The notes below the pieces were generated by a model. The model did not search any database. It had not been told where the DNA came from and saw only the letters and a program-made list of their open reading frames with translations. A stretch of 64,000 nt of DNA, taken from contig CBDETA010000002.1 of the NCBI GenBank assembly GCA_965242785.1, forward strand, positions 124,001-188,000, written 5' to 3'. Positions 18,347-26,224 of the stretch are shown here, in pieces. The position numbers and the translations under genes were made by a program. How positions within the stretch are numbered: the first letter of the stretch is position 1; the number at the start of each line of letters is the position of its first letter. Source of the stretch: Maricaulis sp965242785. Lineage in GTDB: Bacteria; Pseudomonadota; Alphaproteobacteria; Caulobacterales; Maricaulaceae.

Positions 18347-19400
18347 CCGGGGTTTCCGCCACCCAGTTTCGGATCAGGAGATCAGAACCGGGCGAAGTGC
18401 GATTGAGCGCATCGCTGGCCATGATCAGCGCGCCGGAGGTCCAGCTGGGCCGTTCCAGGGGCCAGATGACCTCTTCCTCGAACTGCCAGCCCATCCAATA
18501 GCCACCCTTGGCCGCCTTGAGCGGGGCGAGATCCTTCAGCAGGCTGGCGGCCTGGTCACGCTTGCCCGCCGCCAGGCAGGCGAGGGCGAGTTCAGCGGTT
18601 TCCGCTGCGGTGACCCAGGGCTCGTCCGAGACGCAACGGCAGCCCAGGCCGGGGGCCACGAAATCGGTCCAGCGGGCATAGAGCCGCGCCTTGCCGGCCT
18701 CGGGCGGGATCACCCCGGCCAGCACCGGATAATACCAGTCCATCGCATAGCGCCGCCGGTCGGTGCCGAAACGGTCGAAACGGGCGTCGTTCTCGCGCAG
18801 GGTGGCACCGATCTTTCGGCGCGCCTCGATCCACTCACCGACCGGCAGATCGAGCAGGCGTCCCATCAGGATGGCGCATTCCAGCGATTTGTAGAGGCTG
18901 GCATTGCCGGCCCGCAGGGAGTCGATCGCTTCCAGCTGTTCGCCAGCCTCGCGGGCACGCCAGACAATGTCACCGGCGCGGGTCTGGTGGGCGAGGATGA
19001 AGTCCATGGCCCGGCGCACCATCGGCCAGTAGCGCGGCAATTCGCTGAGTGCGCCCAGCGCCAGCAGGCTGCGCAACACGGTGACGGCGGCATAGCCGGA
19101 GAAATTGGTGTCTCGGGCCGTGACGGGCGTGCCGGGCACCAGGCGCTTGTTGGCATCGTCCAGCGGCACCGAGGCGCCCAGATCGCCGGTCCAGCCGCCA
19201 TCGGCCTCCTGGCGATCCATCAGGTGTTCCAGGCCGGCGCGGGCAGAGGTTTCATGGCCGGCGATGGCCAGGCCCATCACCGCCTCGCCGTGATTCCAGG
19301 CGTCCCAGATGCCCGCCTCGATCCAGGGAATGGAGCCGTCGGCGCGCTGCAGCGTCTCGATGTGGCGGGCGCAGGCCTGGATATCGACGGCTCGGCTCAT
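18303..19400 (-). CDS. Prenyltransferase/cyclase-like (alpha/alpha)6-barrel protein
   Basis: 365 residues; ATG at 19398-19400 overlaps the stop of the upstream methyltransferase (ATGA), which decides the start. Repeated helical hairpins with GSIPWIEAGIWDAWNHGEAV, EADGGWTGDLG, GYAAVTVLRSLLALG and KGGYWMGWQFEEEVIWP look like the alpha-barrel of terpene cyclase/prenyltransferase or glycosidase-type folds. No DxDD or DDxxD motif typical of terpene cyclases or prenyl synthases is obvious, so catalysis is uncertain. No signal peptide. Last gene of a three-gene minus-strand cassette with a GT4 and a methyltransferase. Confidence 0.7.
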   Translation of the reverse strand: MSRAVDIQACARHIETLQRADGSIPWIEAGIWDAWNHGEAVMGLAIAGHETSARAGLEHLMDRQEADGGWTGDLGASVPLDDANKRLVPGTPVTARDTNFSGYAAVTVLRSLLALGALSELPRYWPMVRRAMDFILAHQTRAGDIVWRAREAGEQLEAIDSLRAGNASLYKSLECAILMGRLLDLPVGEWIEARRKIGATLRENDARFDRFGTDRRRYAMDWYYPVLAGVIPPEAGKARLYARWTDFVAPGLGCRCVSDEPWVTAAETAELALACLAAGKRDQAASLLKDLAPLKAAKGGYWMGWQFEEEVIWPLERPSWTSGALIMASDALNRTSPGSDLLIRNWVAETPAKAAAEALPAFLSA

Positions 19401-20119
19401 CAGGCGGTCTTCCGGAAATACATGACGACGGACTTGCCCATCACCGGGTTGAGGAGGGTTTCCAGCGTGCGGGTCAGCCAGGGGCGCTGCAGGAGGTCCC
19501 ATTCGAGGAATTTGCGGTAGAGCGCCACCAGCCGGCTGGTCGAGCGGCTGTCCCACAGCGCGCATTGCAGCCACCAATAGGGGCTGTGCAGGCCGTGCGC
19601 CCAGTGGCGCAGATAACGGCGGAAGCCCTGTTTCTCGACGGCGGCCCTGAGCGCGGCGGAGCGGAAGATGCGCACATGCCCGCCCGGCTCGCGCGGATAG
19701 GCGGGAGCGAGGAACCAGCAGATCTTCTCCGGCCAGTAGCGCGGCACCGAGGCCACGAAGATGCCGTCCGGCTTGAGGATGCGCCGGATCTCGGCCAGCA
19801 CGGCCTCCGGGTCCGGCACGTGTTCGAGCACTTCGGAACAGACGATGCGGTCGAACGTGTTGTCGTCGAACGGCAATTGCGCGGCATCGCCGGCCGAGAG
19901 AACGGCGCTGCGCAGGTCCGAGGCGGGCTCGGGCGGCGGCAGTTCAAAGAACTTGTCCAGCGCAATGGCGCAATTGGCATGGTCGAGATCGACCCCGACC
20001 GCTGTCACCGGCGTCTGCGACCAGTAGAGCGCATGCAGGTGGCGGCCATGGCCGCAGCCCAGGTCGAGGACACGCTGGCCCGGTTCAAGTGCCATCGGTT
20101 CGAGGCGGATGGTCATCAT
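19400..20119 (-). CDS. SAM-dependent methyltransferase (type 11) of the GT4 cassette
   Basis: 239 residues; the ATG at 20117-20119 overlaps the glycosyltransferase stop (ATGA). A longer open frame extends upstream but inside the glycosyltransferase in another phase. Motifs: GQRVLDLGCGHGRHLHALYW (SAM motif I), LPFDDNTFDRIVCSEVLEHV (motif II and post-motif), AEIRRILKPDGIFVASVPRY. A cytoplasmic enzyme; the C-terminal about 100 residues form a helical cap. Coupling with GT4 on one side and the barrel protein on the other suggests all three act on one glycosylated lipid or metabolite. Confidence 0.88.
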   Translation of the reverse strand: MMTIRLEPMALEPGQRVLDLGCGHGRHLHALYWSQTPVTAVGVDLDHANCAIALDKFFELPPPEPASDLRSAVLSAGDAAQLPFDDNTFDRIVCSEVLEHVPDPEAVLAEIRRILKPDGIFVASVPRYWPEKICWFLAPAYPREPGGHVRIFRSAALRAAVEKQGFRRYLRHWAHGLHSPYWWLQCALWDSRSTSRLVALYRKFLEWDLLQRPWLTRTLETLLNPVMGKSVVMYFRKTA

Positions 20120-21414
20120 GGGCGGGGCGTCCGTTCGGCAAGAGCCTCGGCATAGAGGCGCGAGGCGGCAAGAGCGTGGCTGGACCAGTTGAAGGCCTGG
20201 CTGGCCCGGATGGCGGCGGCCTGGCCCAGGCGCGCGGCGGCCTCGGGATCGTCCAGCAGGCGGGCGAGATTGCCGGCCATGGCTCCGGCATCGGCGACCG
20301 GCGAGACCAGGCCGGCATCGCCGACCACTTCGGGCAGGGCACCGCCGGCACTGGCGACGACCGCAGCGCCGCAGGCCATGGCTTCGGCCGCAGGAAAGCC
20401 GAAGCCTTCGAACCGGGCCGGGCAGGCGACGATGTGGGCGCGGCGATAGAGGCCGGCCACCTCCTGGCGGGTGAGGTCGTGACTGGTGGTGATGCGGCCG
20501 GCCACGCCCTTGGCCTCGATCTGGCGCCGGGTCGGACCATCGCGCAGCTGGCCGACGATATACAGTCGGGCTTGCGGCCGGGCGGCAGCGATGCGGGCAA
20601 AGGCATCGATCAGCACGTCCAGCCCCTTGATCGGCACGTCGGCACTGGCGGTGGTGACGATGAGGCCGGTTTCGCGGGCCACTGACGCGTCCGGACAGAA
20701 GATCTCGTGATCCAGGCCGTTGAAGGCGACGCGGACCTTGTCCGGATCGACGCCATAATGCGCGGCATGGGTGTCGCGAGCGGCCTCGGAGACGGCCAGC
20801 ATGCGCGGTAGCCGGCGGGCGGTGCGCGCCTGCATGCCGACGAAACGGTACCAGCGGCGGGTGAGCAGGCGTTTCCACCAGACGTCGGCGGCGGCAACGG
20901 CGTAGTCGCGATCAATCGCGATGGGGTGGTGCAGCGTGGTGATCACCGGAATGCGGCGATTGATGCGCTCGAACGGGGTCGACAGGGTCTGGTTGTCATG
21001 GATGACGTCGAAGCGGTCGGCGTTCCTGGCCAGGAAGGCATCAAGCCGGCGGCCGAAGGCGTAGAGCTCGCCGAAGGCACCGGAATTGTGCGCCAGCCAT
21101 TCCGACAGGTCGGCCCAGGAGGTGAGGTGTCTGGGCCGAAGGGCGAGAAAGGCGTTCTGTTCGGCGAAAAGGTCCAGCGAGGGCAGGCGGATCAGCTCGA
21201 TCCCGTCTGCCAGTTCAGGCCAGGGCGGGCCGGAGGCGACACTGACCTTGTGACCCAGTGCTGCAAGGGCGCTGGTGAGCTCGCGGATATAGACACCCTG
21301 GCCGCCGACATGGGGGTGCGAGCGATAGCCCGTCACCAGGACACGCAGCGGCCGGACACGGGCCGGTTCGGCTTGCTCTTCCGGCCTTGTGGAAACAAGG
21401 GTATCTGGGCCCAT
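20116..21414 (-). CDS. Glycosyltransferase family 4 (GT-B)
   Basis: About 432 residues if ATG 21412-21414 is used; the frame stays open to 21483, so the true start may be further up, and no ribosome-binding site settles it. N-terminal domain: VLVTGYRSHPHVGGQGVYIRELTSALAALGH, and DVIHDNQTLSTPF. C-terminal domain: KGLDVLIDAF, ARLYIVGQLRDGP and the nucleotide-sugar motif ARFEGFGFPAAEAMACG (EX7E). First gene of the minus-strand cassette and divergent from an MFS transporter, with 121 bases between the chosen starts. Acceptor unknown. Confidence 0.88.
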   Translation of the reverse strand: MGPDTLVSTRPEEQAEPARVRPLRVLVTGYRSHPHVGGQGVYIRELTSALAALGHKVSVASGPPWPELADGIELIRLPSLDLFAEQNAFLALRPRHLTSWADLSEWLAHNSGAFGELYAFGRRLDAFLARNADRFDVIHDNQTLSTPFERINRRIPVITTLHHPIAIDRDYAVAAADVWWKRLLTRRWYRFVGMQARTARRLPRMLAVSEAARDTHAAHYGVDPDKVRVAFNGLDHEIFCPDASVARETGLIVTTASADVPIKGLDVLIDAFARIAAARPQARLYIVGQLRDGPTRRQIEAKGVAGRITTSHDLTRQEVAGLYRRAHIVACPARFEGFGFPAAEAMACGAAVVASAGGALPEVVGDAGLVSPVADAGAMAGNLARLLDDPEAAARLGQAAAIRASQAFNWSSHALAASRLYAEALAERTPRP

Positions 21415-21535
21415 GACGCGTGATTCCGGCAGTGTCTTTTCGCCGGGGAACCTATAGAAGTGAACATTGTTCGCCAAGCGCATGAACGCATCATGCCGAT
21501 GCGAAACCGATGAGGGGCCTCAAGCGGGAGCCAGC

Positions 21536-22708
21536 ATGATCCGAACGCCTGCCTTCCGCTTCGCCGGCTATTACGGCGCCTTCTATCTGCTGTTGGGCTG
21601 TTTCCTGCCTTATTTTCCACAATGGCTGGACGGGCAGGGCCTGTCGCCGGAATGGATCGGCTGGATCGTGGCTGCCGGCATGGTCGGGCGAACCGTCGTG
21701 TCGCCGCTGGGCGCGCGCTGGTCGGACCGGGCGGTCCGACGCCGCGATCCGATCCTGGTCTTCGCCATCGGTTGCGTCGTGGTGTTCGGGCTGCACGGTG
21801 CCTCCAGCCTGCCCTGGGTGCTGGTCTTGCTGTCCTTCCTCTCGGGCGCGCTGGTGTTCGGGCAGATCCCCGTGATCGACGCCTTCGCCATCCGTGCCGC
21901 CAAGGACGGCGCCTTTTCATTCGGCCCGGTGCGGGCCTTCGGCTCGGCCGCTTTCATCGTCGCCAATTTCGCGGCCGGCTTCCTGATCGACCGGCTGGGC
22001 CATCAAAGCATCCTGGCCTGGCTGATTCTGGGCGCCGGTCTGCTGGCCCTGGCGGCCGCCTGGCTGCCGGAAGGGCGCCGCGAGACACCTGTCGGCTCCG
22101 GCCGCGGTGATCTGGGGCATCTCCTGGTATTGCTGGCCGGTCCGCTGGGGCTGGCGCTGCTGGCTTCGGCCCTGGTTCAGGCCGGACACGGTTTCTATTA
22201 CGCCTTCTCGGCCACGGCCTGGAGCCAGCAGGGCCTGTCGGGCACGGCCATCGGGGCGTTGTGGGCCGCGGGCGTGGGCGTCGAGATCGCTTTCCTGTGG
22301 CTGTCGGGCAAGGGTTTGCTGGGGCGTGCCAGCCCGGCCATGCTGCTGGGTGCGGGTGCGATCGGTTCGATCCTGCGCTGGGGGCTCACCGCGCTGTCAC
22401 CGCCCCTGTGGGCACTCTTTGCGCTGCAGTCGCTGCATGCGCTGACCTTCGCGGCGACCTATGTCGGCTTTCTTCGCTTTGCGGCCGATCATGTACCCGA
22501 GGAACATGCCGCCCTGGCGCAGGCCCTCAACTCGGCGCTTTCCGGTGGGATCATCATGGCGGCGGCCTCGGCCGCATCGGGCTATTTCTTTGCCAGGATT
22601 GGAGCGGGCGGGTTTGCGGTCATGATCATTCCGGCGGTGTGTGGCCTGGTTGCCGCAGTTTTTCTTCACCGGCTTCAGGGCCTCCCCGGCCCTGGCAAAT
22701 TCGACTAG
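21536..22708 (+). CDS. MFS transporter (MFS_1-like, LacY/HsrA-type half repeats)
   Basis: 390 residues, twelve predicted membrane segments. ATG 21536 gives RTPAFRFAGYYGAFYLLLGC, which matches the N-terminus of MFS_1-like transporters; a more upstream in-frame codon is less likely. Landmarks are LPYFPQWLDGQGLSPEWIGW, the loop ARWSDRAVRRRDPILVF and FGPVRAFGSAAFIVANFAAG, similar to nucleoside/3-phenylpropionate transporters (HcaT, NupG-like). Substrate unknown. The gene runs into the Mla operon with 10 bases before mlaE, so it may share that transcript. Confidence 0.85.
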   Translation: MIRTPAFRFAGYYGAFYLLLGCFLPYFPQWLDGQGLSPEWIGWIVAAGMVGRTVVSPLGARWSDRAVRRRDPILVFAIGCVVVFGLHGASSLPWVLVLLSFLSGALVFGQIPVIDAFAIRAAKDGAFSFGPVRAFGSAAFIVANFAAGFLIDRLGHQSILAWLILGAGLLALAAAWLPEGRRETPVGSGRGDLGHLLVLLAGPLGLALLASALVQAGHGFYYAFSATAWSQQGLSGTAIGALWAAGVGVEIAFLWLSGKGLLGRASPAMLLGAGAIGSILRWGLTALSPPLWALFALQSLHALTFAATYVGFLRFAADHVPEEHAALAQALNSALSGGIIMAAASAASGYFFARIGAGGFAVMIIPAVCGLVAAVFLHRLQGLPGPGKFD

Positions 22709-22718
22709 GCTGGGTGCA

Positions 22719-23873
22719 ATGAGGGGACAACACGTCAATCGGGCCGAGCCGGCGGAACTGGTCATCCACGAGGAAGACGGGATGACGGTCCTTGAGCCGC
22801 ACGGTGACTGGCTGGTCGATACGATCGGCCGGCAGGATGCGGCTTTGCGCAAGGTTGAAGAGCACACGCGTGCGGACCGGATCGTGATCGATTTCACGCA
22901 TCTTGGGCGTGTCGACACCGCCGGCGCCTATTTGTTGGGACGGGTGACCCGTCGCTGCAATGAGCCGGATGCTGATCTGCACTATCGCGGATCGCACCGA
23001 ACCGCCCGGCGTCTGATTGAAGAGGTGCGGGAACGCACCACGGCCTGCCCGCCGATCGCCGAACCCAGTTTCGGTTTCCTGGGCGCGATGGCGCGAATCG
23101 GCGCCGGCCTGGAGGCGGCCTATCTGGAACTGGTCGCGACGCTGGCCTTCTTCGGCAAGACGGTCACTACGGGCCTCTCGACCATTGCCCAACCCTGGCG
23201 CTTCCGCATCGTGCCGACCGTATGGGCCATGGAGGAAGTGGGGGTCAATGCGCTTCCGATCGTGGCGATCCTGTCCTTCTTCATTGGCGCAGTGGTTGCC
23301 TTCATGGGCGCCAACCTGCTGGGTCAGCTGGGCTTTTCGGTGTTCACCGTTGAGCTGGTGGGGATCGCGGTGCTGCGCGAATTCGGGGTCCTGATCACCG
23401 CCATCATGCTGGCTGGCCGTTCCGACAGCGCCTTCACCGCCTCGATCGGGGCGATGAAGATGCAGCAGGAAGTCGACGCCATGCGGGTGCTGGGCCTGGA
23501 CCCGTTCGAGGCGCTGGTCCTGCCGCGCGTGGTCGCCTGTGTGCTGATGGCACCGCTTTTGACCTTTGGCGCCATGATCTCGGGCATTTTCGGCGGCATG
23601 CTGGTGGCCTGGACGGCGCAGGACATTTCCCCGGCCCTGTTCTTCACCCGTTTTCATGCCGAGCTGGACTGGAGCCATTTCTGGGTCGGCATGTCCAAGG
23701 CACCGGTCTTCGGCATGGTGGTCGCGATTGTCGGCTGTCGCCAGGGCATGGAGGTGAAGGGCGATGTGGAATCGCTGGGCCGACGCGTCACCGCCTCGGT
23801 GGTGCAGTCGATCTTTGCCGTGATCGTACTCGAGGCGCTGTTCGCGATGATGTATCTGGAGCTGGGGATATGA
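22719..23873 (+). CDS. MlaE-type ABC permease with N-terminal STAS domain
   Basis: 384 residues from ATG 22719. The first about 110 residues form a STAS-like domain (EPHGDWLVDTIGRQDAALRK; IVIDFTHLGRVDTAGAYLLG), so the MlaB-like and MlaE-like parts are fused. The permease part has GVNALPIVAILSFFIGAVVAFMGA, SFFIGAVVA..., ELVGIAVLREFGVLITAIMLAGRSDSAF and IGAMKMQQEVDAMRVLGLDP, the coupling helix of MlaE. This family moves phospholipids between inner and outer membranes. The stop overlaps the mlaF start (ATGA). Confidence 0.93.
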   Translation: MRGQHVNRAEPAELVIHEEDGMTVLEPHGDWLVDTIGRQDAALRKVEEHTRADRIVIDFTHLGRVDTAGAYLLGRVTRRCNEPDADLHYRGSHRTARRLIEEVRERTTACPPIAEPSFGFLGAMARIGAGLEAAYLELVATLAFFGKTVTTGLSTIAQPWRFRIVPTVWAMEEVGVNALPIVAILSFFIGAVVAFMGANLLGQLGFSVFTVELVGIAVLREFGVLITAIMLAGRSDSAFTASIGAMKMQQEVDAMRVLGLDPFEALVLPRVVACVLMAPLLTFGAMISGIFGGMLVAWTAQDISPALFFTRFHAELDWSHFWVGMSKAPVFGMVVAIVGCRQGMEVKGDVESLGRRVTASVVQSIFAVIVLEALFAMMYLELGI

Positions 23874-24640
23874 GCGACGTCCTCATCTCGGTCCGCGGTC
23901 TGAAGACCGCCTTCGGTTCCCACGTGGTGCACGAGAATCTCGATCTGGACATCCGGCGCGGCGAGATCCTGGGCATTGTCGGCGGATCGGGCACCGGCAA
24001 GACGGTGTTGTTGAACACCATTCTGGGCCTCAAGGATGCCGATGGAGGCGAAATCCTGCTCAATGGCCGCCGGTTCTCGGACATGAGCACGGCGGAACGC
24101 CGGCATGTGAATGCGCGCTGGGGGGTATTGTTCCAGAACGGCGCCCTGTTCACCTCGCTCAACGTGCTGGAGAACGTCATGGCACCGCTGCGCGAGCATG
24201 TCGACATGCCGGTCTCGCTGATGGAGGAGATCGCCGGCATGAAGATCGGCCTGGCCGGCCTCGATCCGTCGGCCGGCAGCCGCTTCCCGTCCGAACTGTC
24301 CGGCGGCATGCGCAAGCGGGCCGCGCTGGCCCGGGCGCTGGCGCTGGATCCGGAAATCCTGTTCCTGGACGAACCGACTGCCGGTCTCGACCCGATCGGG
24401 GCGGCGGCGTTCGACAGCCTGATCCTGGAATTGTCGCGGGCGCTGGGTCTGACGGTGATGATGATCACCCACGACCTGGACAGCCTGTATGAAATCTGTG
24501 ATCGCGTGGCGGTGCTGGCCGACAAGAAGGTTGAGGCTGTCGCACCGATCCGCGAATTGTTACATCACCCCCATCCGTGGATCCGCGAATACTTCCACGG
24601 ACCGCGCGGGCGCGCGGCGCTCGCCGGCAAGGAGAGTTAG
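23870..24640 (+). CDS. MlaF-type ABC ATPase
   Basis: 256 residues. Walker A GGSGTGKT, Q-loop region VLFQNGALFTSLNVLENV, signature LSGGMRKRAALARAL, Walker B EILFLDEPTAGLDP and switch His in MMITHDLDS. This matches MlaF rather than lipoprotein or drug exporters. Overlaps mlaE by four bases and is followed two bases after its stop by mlaD, so mlaEFD form one unit, energising lipid transport at the inner membrane. Confidence 0.95.
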   Translation: MSDVLISVRGLKTAFGSHVVHENLDLDIRRGEILGIVGGSGTGKTVLLNTILGLKDADGGEILLNGRRFSDMSTAERRHVNARWGVLFQNGALFTSLNVLENVMAPLREHVDMPVSLMEEIAGMKIGLAGLDPSAGSRFPSELSGGMRKRAALARALALDPEILFLDEPTAGLDPIGAAAFDSLILELSRALGLTVMMITHDLDSLYEICDRVAVLADKKVEAVAPIRELLHHPHPWIREYFHGPRGRAALAGKES

Positions 24641-24642
24641 GC

Positions 24643-25593
24643 ATGGAAACCAAAGCCCACCACGCCCTGGTCGGCCTGTTCACCGTCCTTCTGGCAGCCG
24701 CCATGGGGTTCTTCGCCCTGTGGCTGTCCAAGACCTCCTTCGACAATGAGTATGCGCTGTACGACATCGTCTTTGACGGCCCGGTGCGCGGCCTGCGCGA
24801 GAGTGGCGAGGTGCGCTTCAACGGCATCCAGGTGGGTGAGGTGACCGACCTGGAGCTGGACGACCAGAGCCGGGTGATCGCGCGGGTGCGGGTGCTGGTG
24901 CAGACCCCGGTCCGGGTCGACAGTTTCGCCCAGCTGGAACCGCAGGGCCTGACCGGCCTGTCCTATATCCTGATCTCCGGCGGGTCTCCGGAAGCCCAGC
25001 GGCTCTATTCGCCCGCTGGCCGTCAGCCGCCGAAGATCTTTGCCCGCCGCGCCCAGCTGGAAGGCCTGTTCGAAGGCTCCGAGGACGTGCTGGATGCGGC
25101 GCAGACGGCGCTGTTCCGACTGTCGGCCTTGCTGAGCGAGCAGAATGTGACGGAAGTGTCCGAAACGCTGAGCAATATCCGCGAACTGACCGAGCGGCTG
25201 AGCGCGGAAGAAGCGCTGATCGACGAGATGCGCGGTGCGGTGACCCAGATCAATACCGCAGCCGGCGACATTTCCGAGGCAGCCGGAGCGATGCAATCCT
25301 TCGCGGTGACGGCTGAGGCCTTCCTGAACAATGAGATGACGGTCGCGGTCAACAATACCAGTGCCGCGGCCATTTCCACAGATCTGGCGGCGCAGAACAC
25401 CAACCAGCTGATGCTGACCCTGCAGCCGGCCATCGAGGACTTTGCCAATGGCGGCATCCAGGACCTCAACCGCGCGGCCTCCGACCTGCGCACCTTGATC
25501 GCGACGCTGGAACGGATCGCGACGGAAATCGAACAGAACCCCGGGGCTTTCGTGGCCGGATCACCCCGTGAAACCGTGGAGGTGCCGCAATGA
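24643..25593 (+). CDS. MlaD-type MCE-domain protein
   Basis: 316 residues from ATG 24643, just after AAGGAGAG. One membrane anchor (LVGLFTVLLAAAMGFFALWL), then the MCE domain (IVFDGPVRGLRESGEVRFNG and QVGEVTDLELD; GLTGLSYILISGG), then a helical tail of about 170 residues with coiled-coil character. It presents the hydrophobic channel of the lipid transporter in the periplasm. Longer than E. coli MlaD (about 180), with the extra part helical, as is common in Alphaproteobacteria. The stop overlaps the lipoprotein start. Confidence 0.93.
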   Translation: METKAHHALVGLFTVLLAAAMGFFALWLSKTSFDNEYALYDIVFDGPVRGLRESGEVRFNGIQVGEVTDLELDDQSRVIARVRVLVQTPVRVDSFAQLEPQGLTGLSYILISGGSPEAQRLYSPAGRQPPKIFARRAQLEGLFEGSEDVLDAAQTALFRLSALLSEQNVTEVSETLSNIRELTERLSAEEALIDEMRGAVTQINTAAGDISEAAGAMQSFAVTAEAFLNNEMTVAVNNTSAAAISTDLAAQNTNQLMLTLQPAIEDFANGGIQDLNRAASDLRTLIATLERIATEIEQNPGAFVAGSPRETVEVPQ

Positions 25594-26224
25594 GCGGAGC
25601 CCGTCTCTTCAAAGCCGCCCTTGCCGGAGCCTGCCTTGTCGGCCTGAGCGGTTGTGTCTCGCTTCTGCCTGAGCCGACGCCGGTCTCGGTCTACCGTCTG
25701 TCCTCGCCGGAACCGCTGGAGTGGAGCGGGCAGGACTGGACCATCGTGTTGATCGAGCAACCGCGCGCGCCGCGCGGCTTGTCGGGCGACGAGATCGCCG
25801 TGCTGCGCAATGGCCAGAGCCTGGCCTATGTCAGCGGTGCACGCTGGATATCGCCGGTGCCGGGCCTGCTGCAGAACCAGGTGATTGATACCTTCAACGC
25901 CGCCAGCTCCGGTCTCGCACCGGCGCGGCCCGAAGACGGGGTTCGGGCGGATTACGAGCTGCGCCTGGATCTGCGTGAATACGAGGCGGACTATGATCGC
26001 GGCGCTGAAGGCGCCCGCTGGTGCGGGTCCGTCTGGCTGCGCGGCTGGTGTCCGAGCGCGGCCGGAACTTCATCGGTGCGCGCGTGTTCACAGCCGAGGT
26101 TCGAGCCAGTGCCAACAGGACCGGGGCCATCGTCAATGCCTTCGACGCGGCAACCGGCACGGTGACGCACGACCTGTCTCGCTGGACGGCGGCCCAGATC
26201 GCGGCGCAGGACAGCGCCGACTAG
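25590..26224 (+). pseudogene. ABC-type auxiliary lipoprotein (PqiC/ABC_trans_aux type) with a single-base frameshift
   Basis: Begins with a clear lipoprotein signal (FKAALAGACLVGLSGC) in the frame of 25590 and continues VSVYRLSSPEP and YELRLDLREYEADYD, the usual ABC_trans_aux pattern. At about 26011-26020 the frame must move by one base: the natural continuation LVRVRLAARLVSERGRNFIG and AFDAATGTVTHDLSRW lies in the other phase and ends at TAG 26222-26224. If unshifted, the frame instead runs through foreign-looking sequence to 26165. A C run of three at 26014-26016 suggests a lost C (CCCC). Either a real lesion or a sequencing error. It is the last gene of the mla operon and overlaps the convergent gene by four bases. 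Confidence 0.8.

Noticed and set aside
26011..26020. Programmed ribosomal frameshift in the auxiliary lipoprotein
   Set aside because: No slippery heptamer or stimulating structure is seen, only a three-C run; a simple base loss is more likely.
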